Origin: Moraxellaceae bacterium
Lineage (GTDB): Bacteria; Pseudomonadota; Gammaproteobacteria; Pseudomonadales; Moraxellaceae
Assembly: GCA_020697295.1 (NCBI GenBank)
Contig: JAJFBF010000010.1
Location: forward strand, 1-64,000
Reading direction: 5' to 3'
Length of the DNA: 64,000 nt
Shown: positions 50,667 through 59,451 of the stretch, one piece after another
How the letters are laid out: every line of letters begins with the position of its first letter
How positions within the stretch are numbered: the first letter of the stretch is position 1
Made by a program: the position numbers and the translations under genes
Notes under the pieces: generated by a model
Seen by the model: the letters and a program-made list of their open reading frames with translations, nothing else
Told to the model about the DNA's origin: nothing
Databases searched by the model: none

Positions 50667-52877
50667 TCAGGTGCCGGGAATCTTCAGGCTGACGTCGCTG
50701 TGCCAGTTTCCGGCCGGCAACACGAAGCGCCCGAAGTTCTCGCTGCCAAAGCCGACCTTGCCCAGCACGGCCGCGCCGCCTCCCTGGGGGGTGGCCGCGC
50801 CGGGATCCAGGAAATTGGCGGAGGCGCCGAACTTCAGGTCGTTGCTGATGGCGAGCTGCGGCAGGCCATCAGGGCTGTTCTGGCCGGAGACGAGATTGAC
50901 GGTGCCATTGGCCCAGCCAATGCGCCCCGACAGATCGTAGAGCCGGAAGGTGCTGGAGGGACTCGACACTTCCCCGAGCGAGAGATATGCGCTGCCGTCC
51001 AGGTCGAGCAGGCCGGCAAAGCCGATGGGGGCATCGCCGGCGATGGGGGCCATCGGACTCAGCGCAAAAATAAATCGGTTCGTAGAAAGACGCAGGTCGA
51101 GCAGGGCGACGCTGGTGGGTGCGGACAGGTCCTGCAGGTTGCCGCCGCCCAGCAGTCCACGGAACTGGTAGACAGCGCTGGTGTCAGTCTGCAGCCACAG
51201 GCCGCCGGGCAGCAGCGGATAGCCGCTGTCGCTGTTGACCAGGCGGAAGTAGAGATCGCGGGTCGACCAGAGCAGGTCCGCGTTGACGAGGCCGACGCCG
51301 TATTGCTGGCCGACGACGCCGTCCACCTTGGTGTTGGCCACCATGAAATGCGTATTGGTCGCCCAACCGGCACCAGCGGTGGCGCGGACAGCTGCACTGG
51401 CACTGTTGGCCTTGGCCCAGTAGCCCGGTGATTGCGCGGTCAGGGTAATGTCGGCCTTGATGCCGGTAGTGTTGGTGCTTAGGGTCACGCCCTGATTGCG
51501 ACCCTCCGGATACAGCAGGATGTCGGCGTCGAGCTTGCCGAAGGTGTAGAGCAGGCTCCAGTCATAAACCGAGGCGGGAGTGCCGCTGGTGGGGTCGCGC
51601 ACTTCGGTCTGTTGACTGTAGGCATGCAGGTGGCCGTCGCGGATCAGCGTGGCAAAGGCCGCCTTTCCCGTCGGGACGCCACCGGCGATCCAGCTGCCTC
51701 CGGCCGCCGTGCAGGTGGCAGCCACCGGACTGCCGCTGGTGAAACCACCCCCAAAGCAGAGGCCGGCGGGACCGGTGCCGTTCTGCAGCACATCGAGCGT
51801 GAGGGGCATGCTGAGCATGGGCGTGGACGAAGGCACGGTGGCCATGCGCCGCCAGTTTGTCAGCCGTGCCGAAGTGCCGTTGCCGCCGGCCTGGCCGATG
51901 ATCCAGGCGAAGTCGCTGTCGAAGTCCCAACTGGCCAGCACGTTGAGGCCTTCCGAGCGCGCGCCGCCGCCATTGCCGCCGTCGATGTCGTAGAAGGTCT
52001 GGGCGCCGGACGTGTAGGTGCCATAGCCGATGCCGCCGGGCGAGACCCGCATGAGCGGATTGATGAGGCCACCGGTCCAGCCCAGCCGGATCATGGGTGA
52101 ACGGCCGCTGGTATCGAAGTTGCCGGGCGCGCCCTTGAACATCAGATCGAACGTCAGGTCGGTGCGGCTGTAGGGAGCGGCGAGCAGCAGTCCCTGGGCA
52201 TCAAAGCCCACTCGCCCCGGAGCGGCGACGTGGCCACCGCCGGCGCCATTGCTGAAGAAGTTGCTGAACTGCAGGTTGCCCAGGCTGAGCTCGGGCTGTC
52301 CGGCGGCGCCCTGCCGGTAGACCAGGTTGCCGTCCATGCTGAAGTCCAGCATGGCGAAATTGCCGCCGTTGTTGAAAAGCCCGCCCTGGTTGGACAGGGT
52401 GAGATGTCCTTGCGAGTACAGGCCGAACTGCCCCAGCGAGTGCGTGCTGTAGTCGACGGTTGGCGTCATCGGCGTGAGGCGCGATACGGTCAGGAGCTGC
52501 GGCTGCCAGTCGAGGGTCGTGCGCATGTAGGCCACGCCGGAGCTGGACTCGGCGCCGGCATCCAGCGCAAGTGTGGCGCGCAGCGGCGCGCCGGCGATGC
52601 CGGCGACACTGGGCGCCAGCCGGGTGCAGGCCTGCCGGTTGGCGATGCCGCCGGTGCAGTTGGCGGCAAAGGAGCCGTTGCTGTCCGTGAACCAGGTGAG
52701 GCTGCTGGTCGTGATCGGGGAGTTGTTGCGGATTTCCACGGTGATGCCGTCCCGTGCCTGCACCGCCGAAAGGGCCTCGTCGTCGAGCGCCTCCAGGGCA
52801 GCAGTCGGCAGCGCTGGCACCAGAGCCAGGAGGGTGAGAAGGCGCCTGAGGCGCTCAGCAGAAAATGCCGCTGCCAT
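50667..52877 (-). CDS. Large secreted protein, fourth gene of the exported-protein operon
   Basis: A 736-residue secreted protein with a Sec signal (LLTLLALVPALPTAA) directly followed by ALDDEALSAVQARDGITVEI. The rest is beta-strand-rich, with many Gly/Asn/Ser repeats and no membrane helices, like an outer-surface or secreted beta-solenoid-type protein. I do not recognise a named domain. The ALDDEALS motif is shared by the other three proteins of the operon. ATG 52877 overlaps the previous gene by 23 bp. It is the longest of the four. Confidence 0.7.
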   Translation of the reverse strand: MAAAFSAERLRRLLTLLALVPALPTAALEALDDEALSAVQARDGITVEIRNNSPITTSSLTWFTDSNGSFAANCTGGIANRQACTRLAPSVAGIAGAPLRATLALDAGAESSSGVAYMRTTLDWQPQLLTVSRLTPMTPTVDYSTHSLGQFGLYSQGHLTLSNQGGLFNNGGNFAMLDFSMDGNLVYRQGAAGQPELSLGNLQFSNFFSNGAGGGHVAAPGRVGFDAQGLLLAAPYSRTDLTFDLMFKGAPGNFDTSGRSPMIRLGWTGGLINPLMRVSPGGIGYGTYTSGAQTFYDIDGGNGGGARSEGLNVLASWDFDSDFAWIIGQAGGNGTSARLTNWRRMATVPSSTPMLSMPLTLDVLQNGTGPAGLCFGGGFTSGSPVAATCTAAGGSWIAGGVPTGKAAFATLIRDGHLHAYSQQTEVRDPTSGTPASVYDWSLLYTFGKLDADILLYPEGRNQGVTLSTNTTGIKADITLTAQSPGYWAKANSASAAVRATAGAGWATNTHFMVANTKVDGVVGQQYGVGLVNADLLWSTRDLYFRLVNSDSGYPLLPGGLWLQTDTSAVYQFRGLLGGGNLQDLSAPTSVALLDLRLSTNRFIFALSPMAPIAGDAPIGFAGLLDLDGSAYLSLGEVSSPSSTFRLYDLSGRIGWANGTVNLVSGQNSPDGLPQLAISNDLKFGASANFLDPGAATPQGGGAAVLGKVGFGSENFGRFVLPAGNWHSDVSLKIPGT

Positions 52878-54216
52878 GGCAATTATCCGCCGCAACAAGG
52901 CCCAGCTTCGGGTTGTCGATGAAAATCGGGCTGTTGTTAGGCCCGAGAGCGGCAAGCAGGCTGAGCGGTCCGTAGTGAGTGCCGGGAGTATTGACGGTGA
53001 TGACGTCGGGAGGCGTCAGGTTGAGTACCTTGGTATTCGCGGCCGACAGCCACCAGCCCGTGTTGGCGGCCGGCAGGTAAGCGCTGCTACAACGACTGGC
53101 GACCTGGTTGTAGGCCGGATTGCAACTGTCGTAGGCAATGTTGGAGGGCGGCGGCGTCTTGCTGTAGCGCGGCCAGGAAACCGGCTCACGCTGGAAGGAC
53201 AGGAAGAAGTCGGGGCTGTCCGGCGCCAGCAGGTAGTGGACCTGGCGCAGGTTCAGCGCAAGGCGACCGTAACCTGTAAGGGCGAGGCCCAGTGTAAAGG
53301 GCGACCTGATCTTCAGGTTGGCGGCCGCCACGTCGAGGGTCTGGATGCGGGTGCCGCCGGCATCGACAAAGAAGGGCCGGTCGGAATCTGTGCACGGGCC
53401 GTAGTTAATGCGGCCGAGGCAGGCATCCAGAGGTGCGGCGAAAACGCCGATGTTAAAAAGGCAGACAGTAAGGCAGACGTAGGCACGCGCATCGATGCCC
53501 GCAGAGAGTTCTATGCCTGAAAGATAGCCCGAAAGCGAATTGATGCCCGAATGGCAGTTGACCACACCGGCGCCGGTGGTAGCCGACGGATTACAGGTAC
53601 CGCCGTTCTCCAGGTTGGTCAGGCTGGGCTCAACGCCAGGCCCGCCGAAGCCGGTGTAGTCACGGCCCATACGCAGCGCGCCATTGATGCTTTGCGCACC
53701 GACGCGGAGGCCAACAAATTCGCGCGTCGCGGGATTGTTCTCATTCTTGAAGGCCATTTCGAAGAAAGGGCGGGTCATCTCGAACGCCGAACCGGCTGCG
53801 CCAGGGCGGTCCTTGGCGGCATTGAGACCCATGAAGCCGAGATAGTCGATGTCGAGGTCGCAGCCAGGACCGGCGAGGAGATTGTTGACGCCCCCGCAAC
53901 CGAGCTGGAGCTTCGAGATATTGGCGTTGAAGTCGAGCTTTCCGTCCAGGCCCATGCGCTGAAAGGTGAAGTTTGCGTAGGTGCCGGCGGTCGCGGCGCC
54001 CGTGAGTTCATTGGGGCCGATGCGATCCAGCAGGATGAGGCTGCCCGCCTGCGCGACCTCTTCCCGCAACGCCGTATCGCTCATTTCCTGCAGCTCGCCG
54101 CCCGGGGTCGCGAAGGCGGCCGGCTTGGCATGGGGAACGGCGGCCGCCTGCGCGTCCAGGCCCGTCAGGATCAGCAGCATGGCGGCGGCCAGCCGAAAAT
54201 CAGAAACCGTAGACAT
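52855..54216 (-). CDS. Secreted protein, third gene of the exported-protein operon
   Basis: A 453-residue exported protein. The signal ends LLILTGLDAQAAAV; then comes a motif MSDTALREEVAQAGSLILLD near residue 45, similar to the shared post-signal motif of its neighbours but with an insertion before it. Several Cys pairs (LGCGGVNNLLAGPGC, YVCLTVCLF) suggest disulfides, as in an oxidising periplasm or outside the cell. ATG 54216 has GGAAAAG upstream. It overlaps its neighbours by 17 and 23 bp. I do not recognise the family. Confidence 0.7.
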   Translation of the reverse strand: MSTVSDFRLAAAMLLILTGLDAQAAAVPHAKPAAFATPGGELQEMSDTALREEVAQAGSLILLDRIGPNELTGAATAGTYANFTFQRMGLDGKLDFNANISKLQLGCGGVNNLLAGPGCDLDIDYLGFMGLNAAKDRPGAAGSAFEMTRPFFEMAFKNENNPATREFVGLRVGAQSINGALRMGRDYTGFGGPGVEPSLTNLENGGTCNPSATTGAGVVNCHSGINSLSGYLSGIELSAGIDARAYVCLTVCLFNIGVFAAPLDACLGRINYGPCTDSDRPFFVDAGGTRIQTLDVAAANLKIRSPFTLGLALTGYGRLALNLRQVHYLLAPDSPDFFLSFQREPVSWPRYSKTPPPSNIAYDSCNPAYNQVASRCSSAYLPAANTGWWLSAANTKVLNLTPPDVITVNTPGTHYGPLSLLAALGPNNSPIFIDNPKLGLVAADNCHGSGIFC

Positions 54217-54850
54217 AGGCTTTTCCGAGAAAACGAATGTGCGCGGGCTCGTTGAGTGCGCGGGAATCACTCATGCGGACCCCAAAGGCGCTGTTGAGAC
54301 TGGTATCGCGGGCATAGCCCGGCGTCCCCCCGGCGTCGAATTCCAGCCACACGCGGCCGATGTTGAGAAGGCTGAGCATGTCGTCGTAGGTGCCGGCACT
54401 GTCGGCGCCTGGATAGGTGAGCGTCAGTGCCGCTCGACCCGCCGGCGAACACGAGGGCAGCAGTGGATTGGTGCAGGCGGCGTTGCCGTTTGCATCGAAG
54501 CGCGCCGGGTTTGCGTAGGCGGTGGCGGTTGCCGGCATGAAGCCGATGTCGATGCGAAGATCCTTGATCTGCAGCGTGCCGTAGAACTCCTTCAACATGA
54601 GCCAGGTACCGGTGCGGGCCGCAAACTCGAGGCCCATGCGGCAGGGGTTGGGCGTGCCCACGACCGCGCTGCAACCCATCGGGGTCAGGCTGGCGTCGAC
54701 GTTGTTGCGCAGGTCCAGGTTAAGCAACACGCCCTGTTGCCCGGCCACGGCCGCCAGATCCGCCTCGGAGAGGCTGGACATTTCCGCGCGCGCCGGCAGG
54801 TTCATGCCGGCCAGCATCAGCAGCGCGAGGGCAGGAATCGTCGCGCGCAT
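54200..54850 (-). CDS. Secreted protein, second gene of the exported-protein operon
   Basis: A 216-residue exported protein with signal ALALLMLAGMNLPARA and then SLSEADLAAVAGQQGVLLNLD, the clearest form of the shared post-signal motif (L-S-x-A-D-L-x-x-V-x-G-Q-x-G). The mature part is beta-rich with Cys in SAVVGTPNPCRMG and NAACTNPLLPSCSP. It overlaps the stop of the first gene by one base (ATG 54850) and the start of the third by 17 bp, so translation is coupled. Confidence 0.75.
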   Translation of the reverse strand: MRATIPALALLMLAGMNLPARAEMSSLSEADLAAVAGQQGVLLNLDLRNNVDASLTPMGCSAVVGTPNPCRMGLEFAARTGTWLMLKEFYGTLQIKDLRIDIGFMPATATAYANPARFDANGNAACTNPLLPSCSPAGRAALTLTYPGADSAGTYDDMLSLLNIGRVWLEFDAGGTPGYARDTSLNSAFGVRMSDSRALNEPAHIRFLGKAYVYGF

Positions 54851-56364
54851 CAGCAACTTCCCGCCGCACAGCTCTGGAAGCGCATGCTGTTGAACATCAG
54901 GCCTTCGATGCGGCTGTCACCGAGATTGACTGCCGCCGTGGGATAGCTGCGGGTGATGGGAGCGGGGCTGCCGTTGAAACGGGCCTGTGTCGTGCTGGTT
55001 CCCGTAAAGGTGGGGCCGGGCGGTGTGGCGGTGGTGCAGCCGCCGGTGTTGCCCGCGTTGCATTCGTAGGTGCGGATGACTTCCTCTGAGTACGAGCGGC
55101 CTACATCGTGGCCGGCCGAATGGTTGGAGCGCTTGTCGATGCGGACGGGGCTGTCGGCATAGGCAAAGAAGTTGCCGCAAGTACTACAGGCGCGGAAATA
55201 GATGCCATCATCAGTCGCATTGATGGCATTGGGGGTGTAGGTGCCGGTGGCGCTCCAGCCGCCCCAGCGGGAGAAGCCGTGGGTCAGGTCGTAATCGGCA
55301 GTGTTGAGGCCGCCGGTGTTGTTGGCGCGTGCGGTTTCATAACCGCGGGTGTCGCCGGCATTGAGGGCGTAGTGCTTGTTGTACACGAGCGGAGTGTCGG
55401 GAATGGGCGTCAGGGCTATCTCGAAGTTGCCGGAGGAGCCGACGGCGCTCACGGTCAGGGCCTGATAATAAAGTTGGCCCAGCGGGAGGAAGGCGTCCAC
55501 ATTGCGAAAGTACATGCCTTCGATCGCGGAGAAATAGGTGGGCAAGCCAATGGCGTCGGTAGTCACGATGGGGCCGGCGCCGTCCGGATCGACCTGGTTG
55601 ACGCTGAAGCGGTAATCACCGCGCAGGCGGCTGTGATAGAGCATGCCGAAGGTCTGGTTGCCGGCCTGGGTGAACTGGTAAAGGCGGAAGACGGAGCCGG
55701 CCGCATTGCCGCGGATGATGTTCTGGCTCTTGAGCACTGTGCCGGCACCAGTGGCCAGTGTTTGCGTGGCGGAGTTGCGGGTACTGCCCGACTCCATCTC
55801 GCCCCACCAGGAGAACGTGTAGTTGGGCTGTGCCGTCGGCGCCAGGAATTCGTAGATGGCCTTGTTGATCGGCGTGGCGGGAGTGGTGCAACCGACCGAG
55901 GCGCCGTTCACGCAGTCCCCGTTGTAGGCCATACCGGCTGGCGAGTTGGCCCGTATCTGATAGGGATTGTCGAAGGGCGAGAATAATGCGATGGCGCCAC
56001 CGCGAGGACAGTCCAGCGAGCTCGAGCTGCAGGCCGTGGCGTCGTTCCAGTGATAGCCGTCGCCAGTGCCGGCGGCGGCGGAGATATTGATGCCATACCA
56101 GCGCAGGTCGCCTCGGCGCCAGCAATTGGTGTTGCCGGCCACCGAGCCCGTGCCGACGCAGCCGCCGCCCGCAGGCGCCGAGCCGACTTGCTCGAAATAG
56201 CTGGTCGGCGCCATGGCGAACTGGAAGTCATGCAGGGCAATCGCGACGCCGGCGCCGGTCTCGGCGGACAGGGCGCCGTCGTCCAATGCCTCAAGCGCAG
56301 CGACGACCGGGGCGGCCGGCAGCAGCGAAAGGACAAACAGCAGGGTGACGATGCGACTGCGCAT
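54850..56364 (-). CDS. Secreted protein, first gene of the exported-protein operon
   Basis: A 504-residue exported protein: signal (VTLLFVLSLLPAAPVVA) followed by ALEALDDGALSAETGAGVAI. Many Cys pairs (NTNCWRRGD, ACSSSSLDCPRG, CSTCGNF) and a beta-rich composition suggest a secreted or surface protein with disulfides. I do not recognise a domain. It heads a four-gene operon with overlapping starts; the next AraC regulator lies 166 bp upstream on the same strand. Confidence 0.73.
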   Translation of the reverse strand: MRSRIVTLLFVLSLLPAAPVVAALEALDDGALSAETGAGVAIALHDFQFAMAPTSYFEQVGSAPAGGGCVGTGSVAGNTNCWRRGDLRWYGINISAAAGTGDGYHWNDATACSSSSLDCPRGGAIALFSPFDNPYQIRANSPAGMAYNGDCVNGASVGCTTPATPINKAIYEFLAPTAQPNYTFSWWGEMESGSTRNSATQTLATGAGTVLKSQNIIRGNAAGSVFRLYQFTQAGNQTFGMLYHSRLRGDYRFSVNQVDPDGAGPIVTTDAIGLPTYFSAIEGMYFRNVDAFLPLGQLYYQALTVSAVGSSGNFEIALTPIPDTPLVYNKHYALNAGDTRGYETARANNTGGLNTADYDLTHGFSRWGGWSATGTYTPNAINATDDGIYFRACSTCGNFFAYADSPVRIDKRSNHSAGHDVGRSYSEEVIRTYECNAGNTGGCTTATPPGPTFTGTSTTQARFNGSPAPITRSYPTAAVNLGDSRIEGLMFNSMRFQSCAAGSC

Positions 56365-56529
56365 GGGTCAGGTTTTTTTGTTTTTAAAGTCGTCGCAGTC
56401 TAGGAACGGCAGCGCGGCGCGGCAGTTGCAAGAAGCGACGCCGGATGGCATCCGGCGACAGCGGCGACCCCGACCTGACGAGCGGTGAGGCTGCGGGAGA
56501 TGAGAAGGAAAGGCTATTGCGAGGCAGGC

Positions 56530-57456
56530 TTACCGGCGGTGATGTCGGCGGAACTCGTTGGGGGACAGGCCGGTCCAGGCCTTGAAGGCGCGATAGAAGT
56601 TGGCGGGCTCGGAGTAGCCGAGCGTGGCGGCAATGGTTTCGATGTCCGTGTCCAGGCGCAGCATGTCCTGGGCGAGCTGCTGCCGGCGGTTGTCATGAAT
56701 GAACTGGAAGGTCGTGTTTTCGTCCTTGAGACGACGCTGCAGTGTTCGCGGGGTCATCCCCATCATGATCGCGATGGTCGACAGGTCCAGCAGCCGCGTG
56801 CCCATGTGCTCGTCGATCAGGCGCAGGACGCTGGCCCGGGTCGTTTCAGGCGCCGGCAGGGCGGCCAGGCGCCGCGCCGCCTGTTCGAGCAGCGTCTGGT
56901 ACACCACTTCTTCCCCCAGTACACGCGCATATTCCTCATGCCAGGACGGCCGTGGCGCGCTAATCGTCAGGCGGCGCAGGCGAAGTTCACCTTTTACCAG
57001 TCGCCGTCCGATATGCCAGACAGCGGCGGCCACCATTTCCACGCAGAAATCCGTGATGGGTACTATCTCGTCCAGCAGGCGCAGGACAATCGTCGCGCTG
57101 TCGCCGTCCTCGATCAGTTCGGACTGGCCCATGGTGGTCAGCAGCGGGGAGTAGCGTTGCAGCACGCGGAAGGCGTCGCGCAGGGTGGGGGCGGTCGACA
57201 GGGCCATGCCGACCACATCCAGCATCTCTACGCCCATTTCCTCGCCCAGGTGCAGGCCGAGCGCGGGGTCGCCGGTCAGCTCCCGGCTGCTCGCGGTCAG
57301 CGCCAGGATGTCACGGGGGGACAGGGCGCCATCGGGTGCGAGCAAGATTTGCTCCGACACGCCGGCGTGGTCAAGCAGGTCGTCAATGTCCAGGTCGTCC
57401 ATCAGCATCTGCAGGGTGAGCAGGACCAGGCTGGCGGGAGTGAGGACATCGCTCAT
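56530..57456 (-). CDS. AraC/OruR-type transcriptional regulator, second copy
   Basis: A 308-residue paralog of the regulator at 44792. The N-terminal half is the arabinose-binding-like domain (LMDDLDIDDLLDHAGVSEQI, DPALGLHLGEEMGVEMLD); the C-terminal HTH pair reads MIMGMTPRTLQRRLKDENTT and ETIAATLGYSEPANFYRAFK. ATG 57456 was chosen; the preceding 71 open codons are basic and unlikely. It ends 165 bp before the exported-protein operon on the same strand and so probably controls it. Confidence 0.86.
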   Translation of the reverse strand: MSDVLTPASLVLLTLQMLMDDLDIDDLLDHAGVSEQILLAPDGALSPRDILALTASSRELTGDPALGLHLGEEMGVEMLDVVGMALSTAPTLRDAFRVLQRYSPLLTTMGQSELIEDGDSATIVLRLLDEIVPITDFCVEMVAAAVWHIGRRLVKGELRLRRLTISAPRPSWHEEYARVLGEEVVYQTLLEQAARRLAALPAPETTRASVLRLIDEHMGTRLLDLSTIAIMMGMTPRTLQRRLKDENTTFQFIHDNRRQQLAQDMLRLDTDIETIAATLGYSEPANFYRAFKAWTGLSPNEFRRHHRR

Positions 57457-57938
57457 GGTCGGAACCGGCAGTTCGGGCAAGGTGAGGCGCGGACTGCTGG
57501 CGTCGCTCCGGCACGGCCCAAGGCCGGCGTCAGCGGTCGCAATGCAGCGACGGTGGAGCCGCGTGATTTTTTTCGAACGGCCTCGCCGCTTGTAGTGGCG
57601 GTGATTCTGGCGGCGCGACGGGAGGCTGCCGCCCTGCCACTGCGGTCGCCGCCGCCGGATTGCAGGCAACAGGGAAGGACATGCATAGGCGTGTTCTTGT
57701 TGTCAGCGATAGGTTTGCACAGGCAAGTATAGGTCGCATCGGCCCTTTCTGCCGGAGCAGTGTCGCGACATGCCGCTCATTGTCGCCAAATGACAGTGGG
57801 GCCCACGGCGCCACGGACGACACCCTCATCCCTGCCGGGTCCGGTTCCTGGCCAATGTGCAGGCCGAACGCCGGGCCTCCTGACAGGACGATCGTACTTT
57901 GGCGGATCCGGGCTGTTTCTCCGGCCCCTGCAGTGGCC
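57457..57938. other. Intergenic region upstream of the second AraC regulator
   Basis: 482 bp between the regulator start and the downstream end of the thioesterase gene. It must contain the regulator promoter. No coding ORF, RNA gene or terminator of clear quality was found. Confidence 0.45.
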
Positions 57939-58349
57939 TCAGGCCGGGCAGGCCTCGGGCGGCACCGGGCGCGGCTTGCCCTGCTCGTCGATGGCGACAT
58001 AGGTGAACTGTCCTTCCGTCACCTTGCGCGGCGGCTGGCAAAGGTCGGTGGTTTCCCAGACTTCGATATGGATGCGCAGGGAGGTGTTGCCGACTCTCAG
58101 GATCGTGGCGTAGCAGGACAACACGTCGCCGATGTGCACCGGTTGGTGAAAGACCATGCCGTCGATGGCGATGGTGGTGATGCGGCCATGGGCGCGGCGG
58201 CGTGCGGCGACGGCGCCGGCGAGGTCCATCTGGGAGACGAGCCAGCCCCCGAAGATGTCACCGTTCCAGTTGGTGTCGGCGGGCATGGCGATGGTCTGCA
58301 GGGCGATCTCGCCGCGGGGGCGGGTGGTGTCGGCGGGGGCGTTGCTCAT
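57939..58349 (-). CDS. Acyl-CoA thioesterase (YciA-type), copy 1
   Basis: A 136-residue hotdog-fold thioesterase. The signature is LQTIAMPADTNWNGDIFGGW and LVSQMDLAGAVAA (catalytic Asp in MDLAG), and the end has a FTYVAIDE strand. YciA-type enzymes hydrolyse short to medium acyl-CoA and help hold the CoA pool. Ribosome site AGGAGTGCCCC lies just before ATG 58349. A paralog lies upstream on the same strand with 191 bp between them. Confidence 0.88.
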   Translation of the reverse strand: MSNAPADTTRPRGEIALQTIAMPADTNWNGDIFGGWLVSQMDLAGAVAARRRAHGRITTIAIDGMVFHQPVHIGDVLSCYATILRVGNTSLRIHIEVWETTDLCQPPRKVTEGQFTYVAIDEQGKPRPVPPEACPA

Positions 58350-58404
58350 GGGGCACTCCTGGGTCGGTAGTGTCCGGGTTATAGCAGAGCTTCACGGGGG
58401 ATGT

Positions 58405-58461
58405 AGGTCGGGGCGCCGAGCCCGACGTACACGGCCTCTGCCGGGCTCGGCGCCCTGACCT
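58405..58461. repeat. Large hairpin between the two thioesterase genes (REP-like)
   Basis: Two 22-base arms that differ at two positions (first arm opens AGGTCGGGGCGCC, second closes GGCGCCCTGACCT) around a 13-base loop. The arm itself contains the GTCGGG...CCCGAC palindrome seen elsewhere in the window, so this looks like two REP-like units in inverted orientation. Confidence 0.65.
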
Positions 58462-58540
58462 GCAGGGCTTGGGCGCGCGGAGCGTTGGGGTGTGTCGCAG
58501 GGAAGGGGGCGGTGCCGGGGGAAGCGGGGCGCGGAGCGGA

Positions 58541-58942
58541 TCAGTCGCGCGGCACGGGGCGGGTGCGGCCCTCGTCGTCGATGGCGACGAAGGTGAAGAT
58601 GCCTTCGGTCAGCTTGGACTGGTGGCCGTCGAGGTCGTTGGTCTCCCAGACCTCGACCAGGATGCGCATGGAGGAGCGCCCGATGGAGTGGATCTCGGTA
58701 TAGCAGCCGATGATGTCGCCGATCTTCACCGGCTGCAGGAAGACCATGGCGTCGATGGCCACGGTGGCGACGCGGCCCCGGGCCTGCTTGCGGGCCGAGA
58801 CGCCGGCCGCGAGATCCATCTGCGAGACCAGCCAGCCGCCGAAGATGTCGCCGTTGGCATTGGCGTCCTTGGGCATGGCGATGGTCTGCAGGCTCAGGGT
58901 GCCGCGCGGGGAGGGGGCGTTATCGGTGGGCTTGTGGCTCAT
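58541..58942 (-). CDS. Acyl-CoA thioesterase (YciA-type), copy 2
   Basis: A 133-residue hotdog-fold thioesterase, paralog of the preceding entry: LQTIAMPKDANANGDIFGGW and VSQMDLAAGVSAR, ending with FTFVAIDDEGR. ATG 58942 follows GAGGTCCCC. The copies diverge in the middle part, so they may have different acyl-chain preferences. It is upstream of the other gene in the direction of transcription; a large hairpin separates them. Confidence 0.88.
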   Translation of the reverse strand: MSHKPTDNAPSPRGTLSLQTIAMPKDANANGDIFGGWLVSQMDLAAGVSARKQARGRVATVAIDAMVFLQPVKIGDIIGCYTEIHSIGRSSMRILVEVWETNDLDGHQSKLTEGIFTFVAIDDEGRTRPVPRD

Positions 58943-59034
58943 GGGGACCTCGGAATGATGCCCGCAGTATGCCGCCAGCTCAGCCAAAAGTCAGTCGGCG
59001 CAAGCGCCCGGACTGCCGCGGAACTGCCACCGGA

Positions 59035-59063
59035 GCGTCACAAAACCGTCAATTTGGCTGACT
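59035..59063 (+). promoter_or_regulatory. Pho-box-like repeats before the 88-residue exported protein
   Basis: Three 7-base units with 4-base spacers, 11-bp period: GCGTCAC, CCGTCAA, GCTGACT. Compared with the PhoB heptamer CTGTCAT, the GTCA core is kept in the first two. It ends 34 bp before the start codon. This links the small exported gene to phosphate starvation. Confidence 0.55.
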
Positions 59064-59097
59064 ACAGTGGCGGCATCCCGAAGAAGGAGGAATCCCC

Positions 59098-59364
59098 ATG
59101 CTGAAGCACATCATTGCGGCCGCGCTGGCCATCACCCTGTCCGGCCTTGCCCTGGCCGACAGCCCCCATGACAAGCCTGGTTTCTTTACCAAGATCCAGG
59201 ACGAGCGCCTCTGGGTCTTCGCGGAGGGCTCCAAGGAGCTGGCCGAGTTCCAGAAGAACGGTGAGCCGGCCGTCCATGTCTCCAAGATCGGGGAGGGTCC
59301 GGAGGGCATGACCCTGAAAGGCCCGAGCTACGAGGTTCTGGACGCCTGGCTGGCTAAAAAATGA
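59098..59364 (+). CDS. 88-residue exported protein of unknown function, Pho-box controlled
   Basis: An 88-residue protein with a signal peptide (MLKHIIAAALAITLSGLALA) leaving a mature part of ~68 residues that begins DSPHDKPGFFT. The mature part is acidic and basic in alternation with GPSYEVLDAWLAKK at the end; no cysteines, no known domain. RBS AAGGAGG is strong. It lies 87 bp before pstS on the same strand and has its own Pho-box-like repeats. A phosphate-related periplasmic role is inferred. Confidence 0.7.
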   Translation: MLKHIIAAALAITLSGLALADSPHDKPGFFTKIQDERLWVFAEGSKELAEFQKNGEPAVHVSKIGEGPEGMTLKGPSYEVLDAWLAKK

Positions 59365-59377
59365 CCGTCGGCGGGCG

Positions 59378-59406
59378 TTGCCATATTTCTGCAACATTTC
59401 TGAAAT
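59378..59406 (+). promoter_or_regulatory. Pho box before pstS
   Basis: TTGCCAT-ATTT-CTGCAAC-ATTT-CTGAAAT: three heptamers with two identical ATTT spacers, 11-bp period, close to the PhoB site CTGTCAT-N4. It ends 45 bp before the pstS start codon. Confidence 0.8.
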
Positions 59407-59451
59407 AGGCTGTGCCCATCGGTGAACCCCCTTACCCAAGTGGAGTGAACA

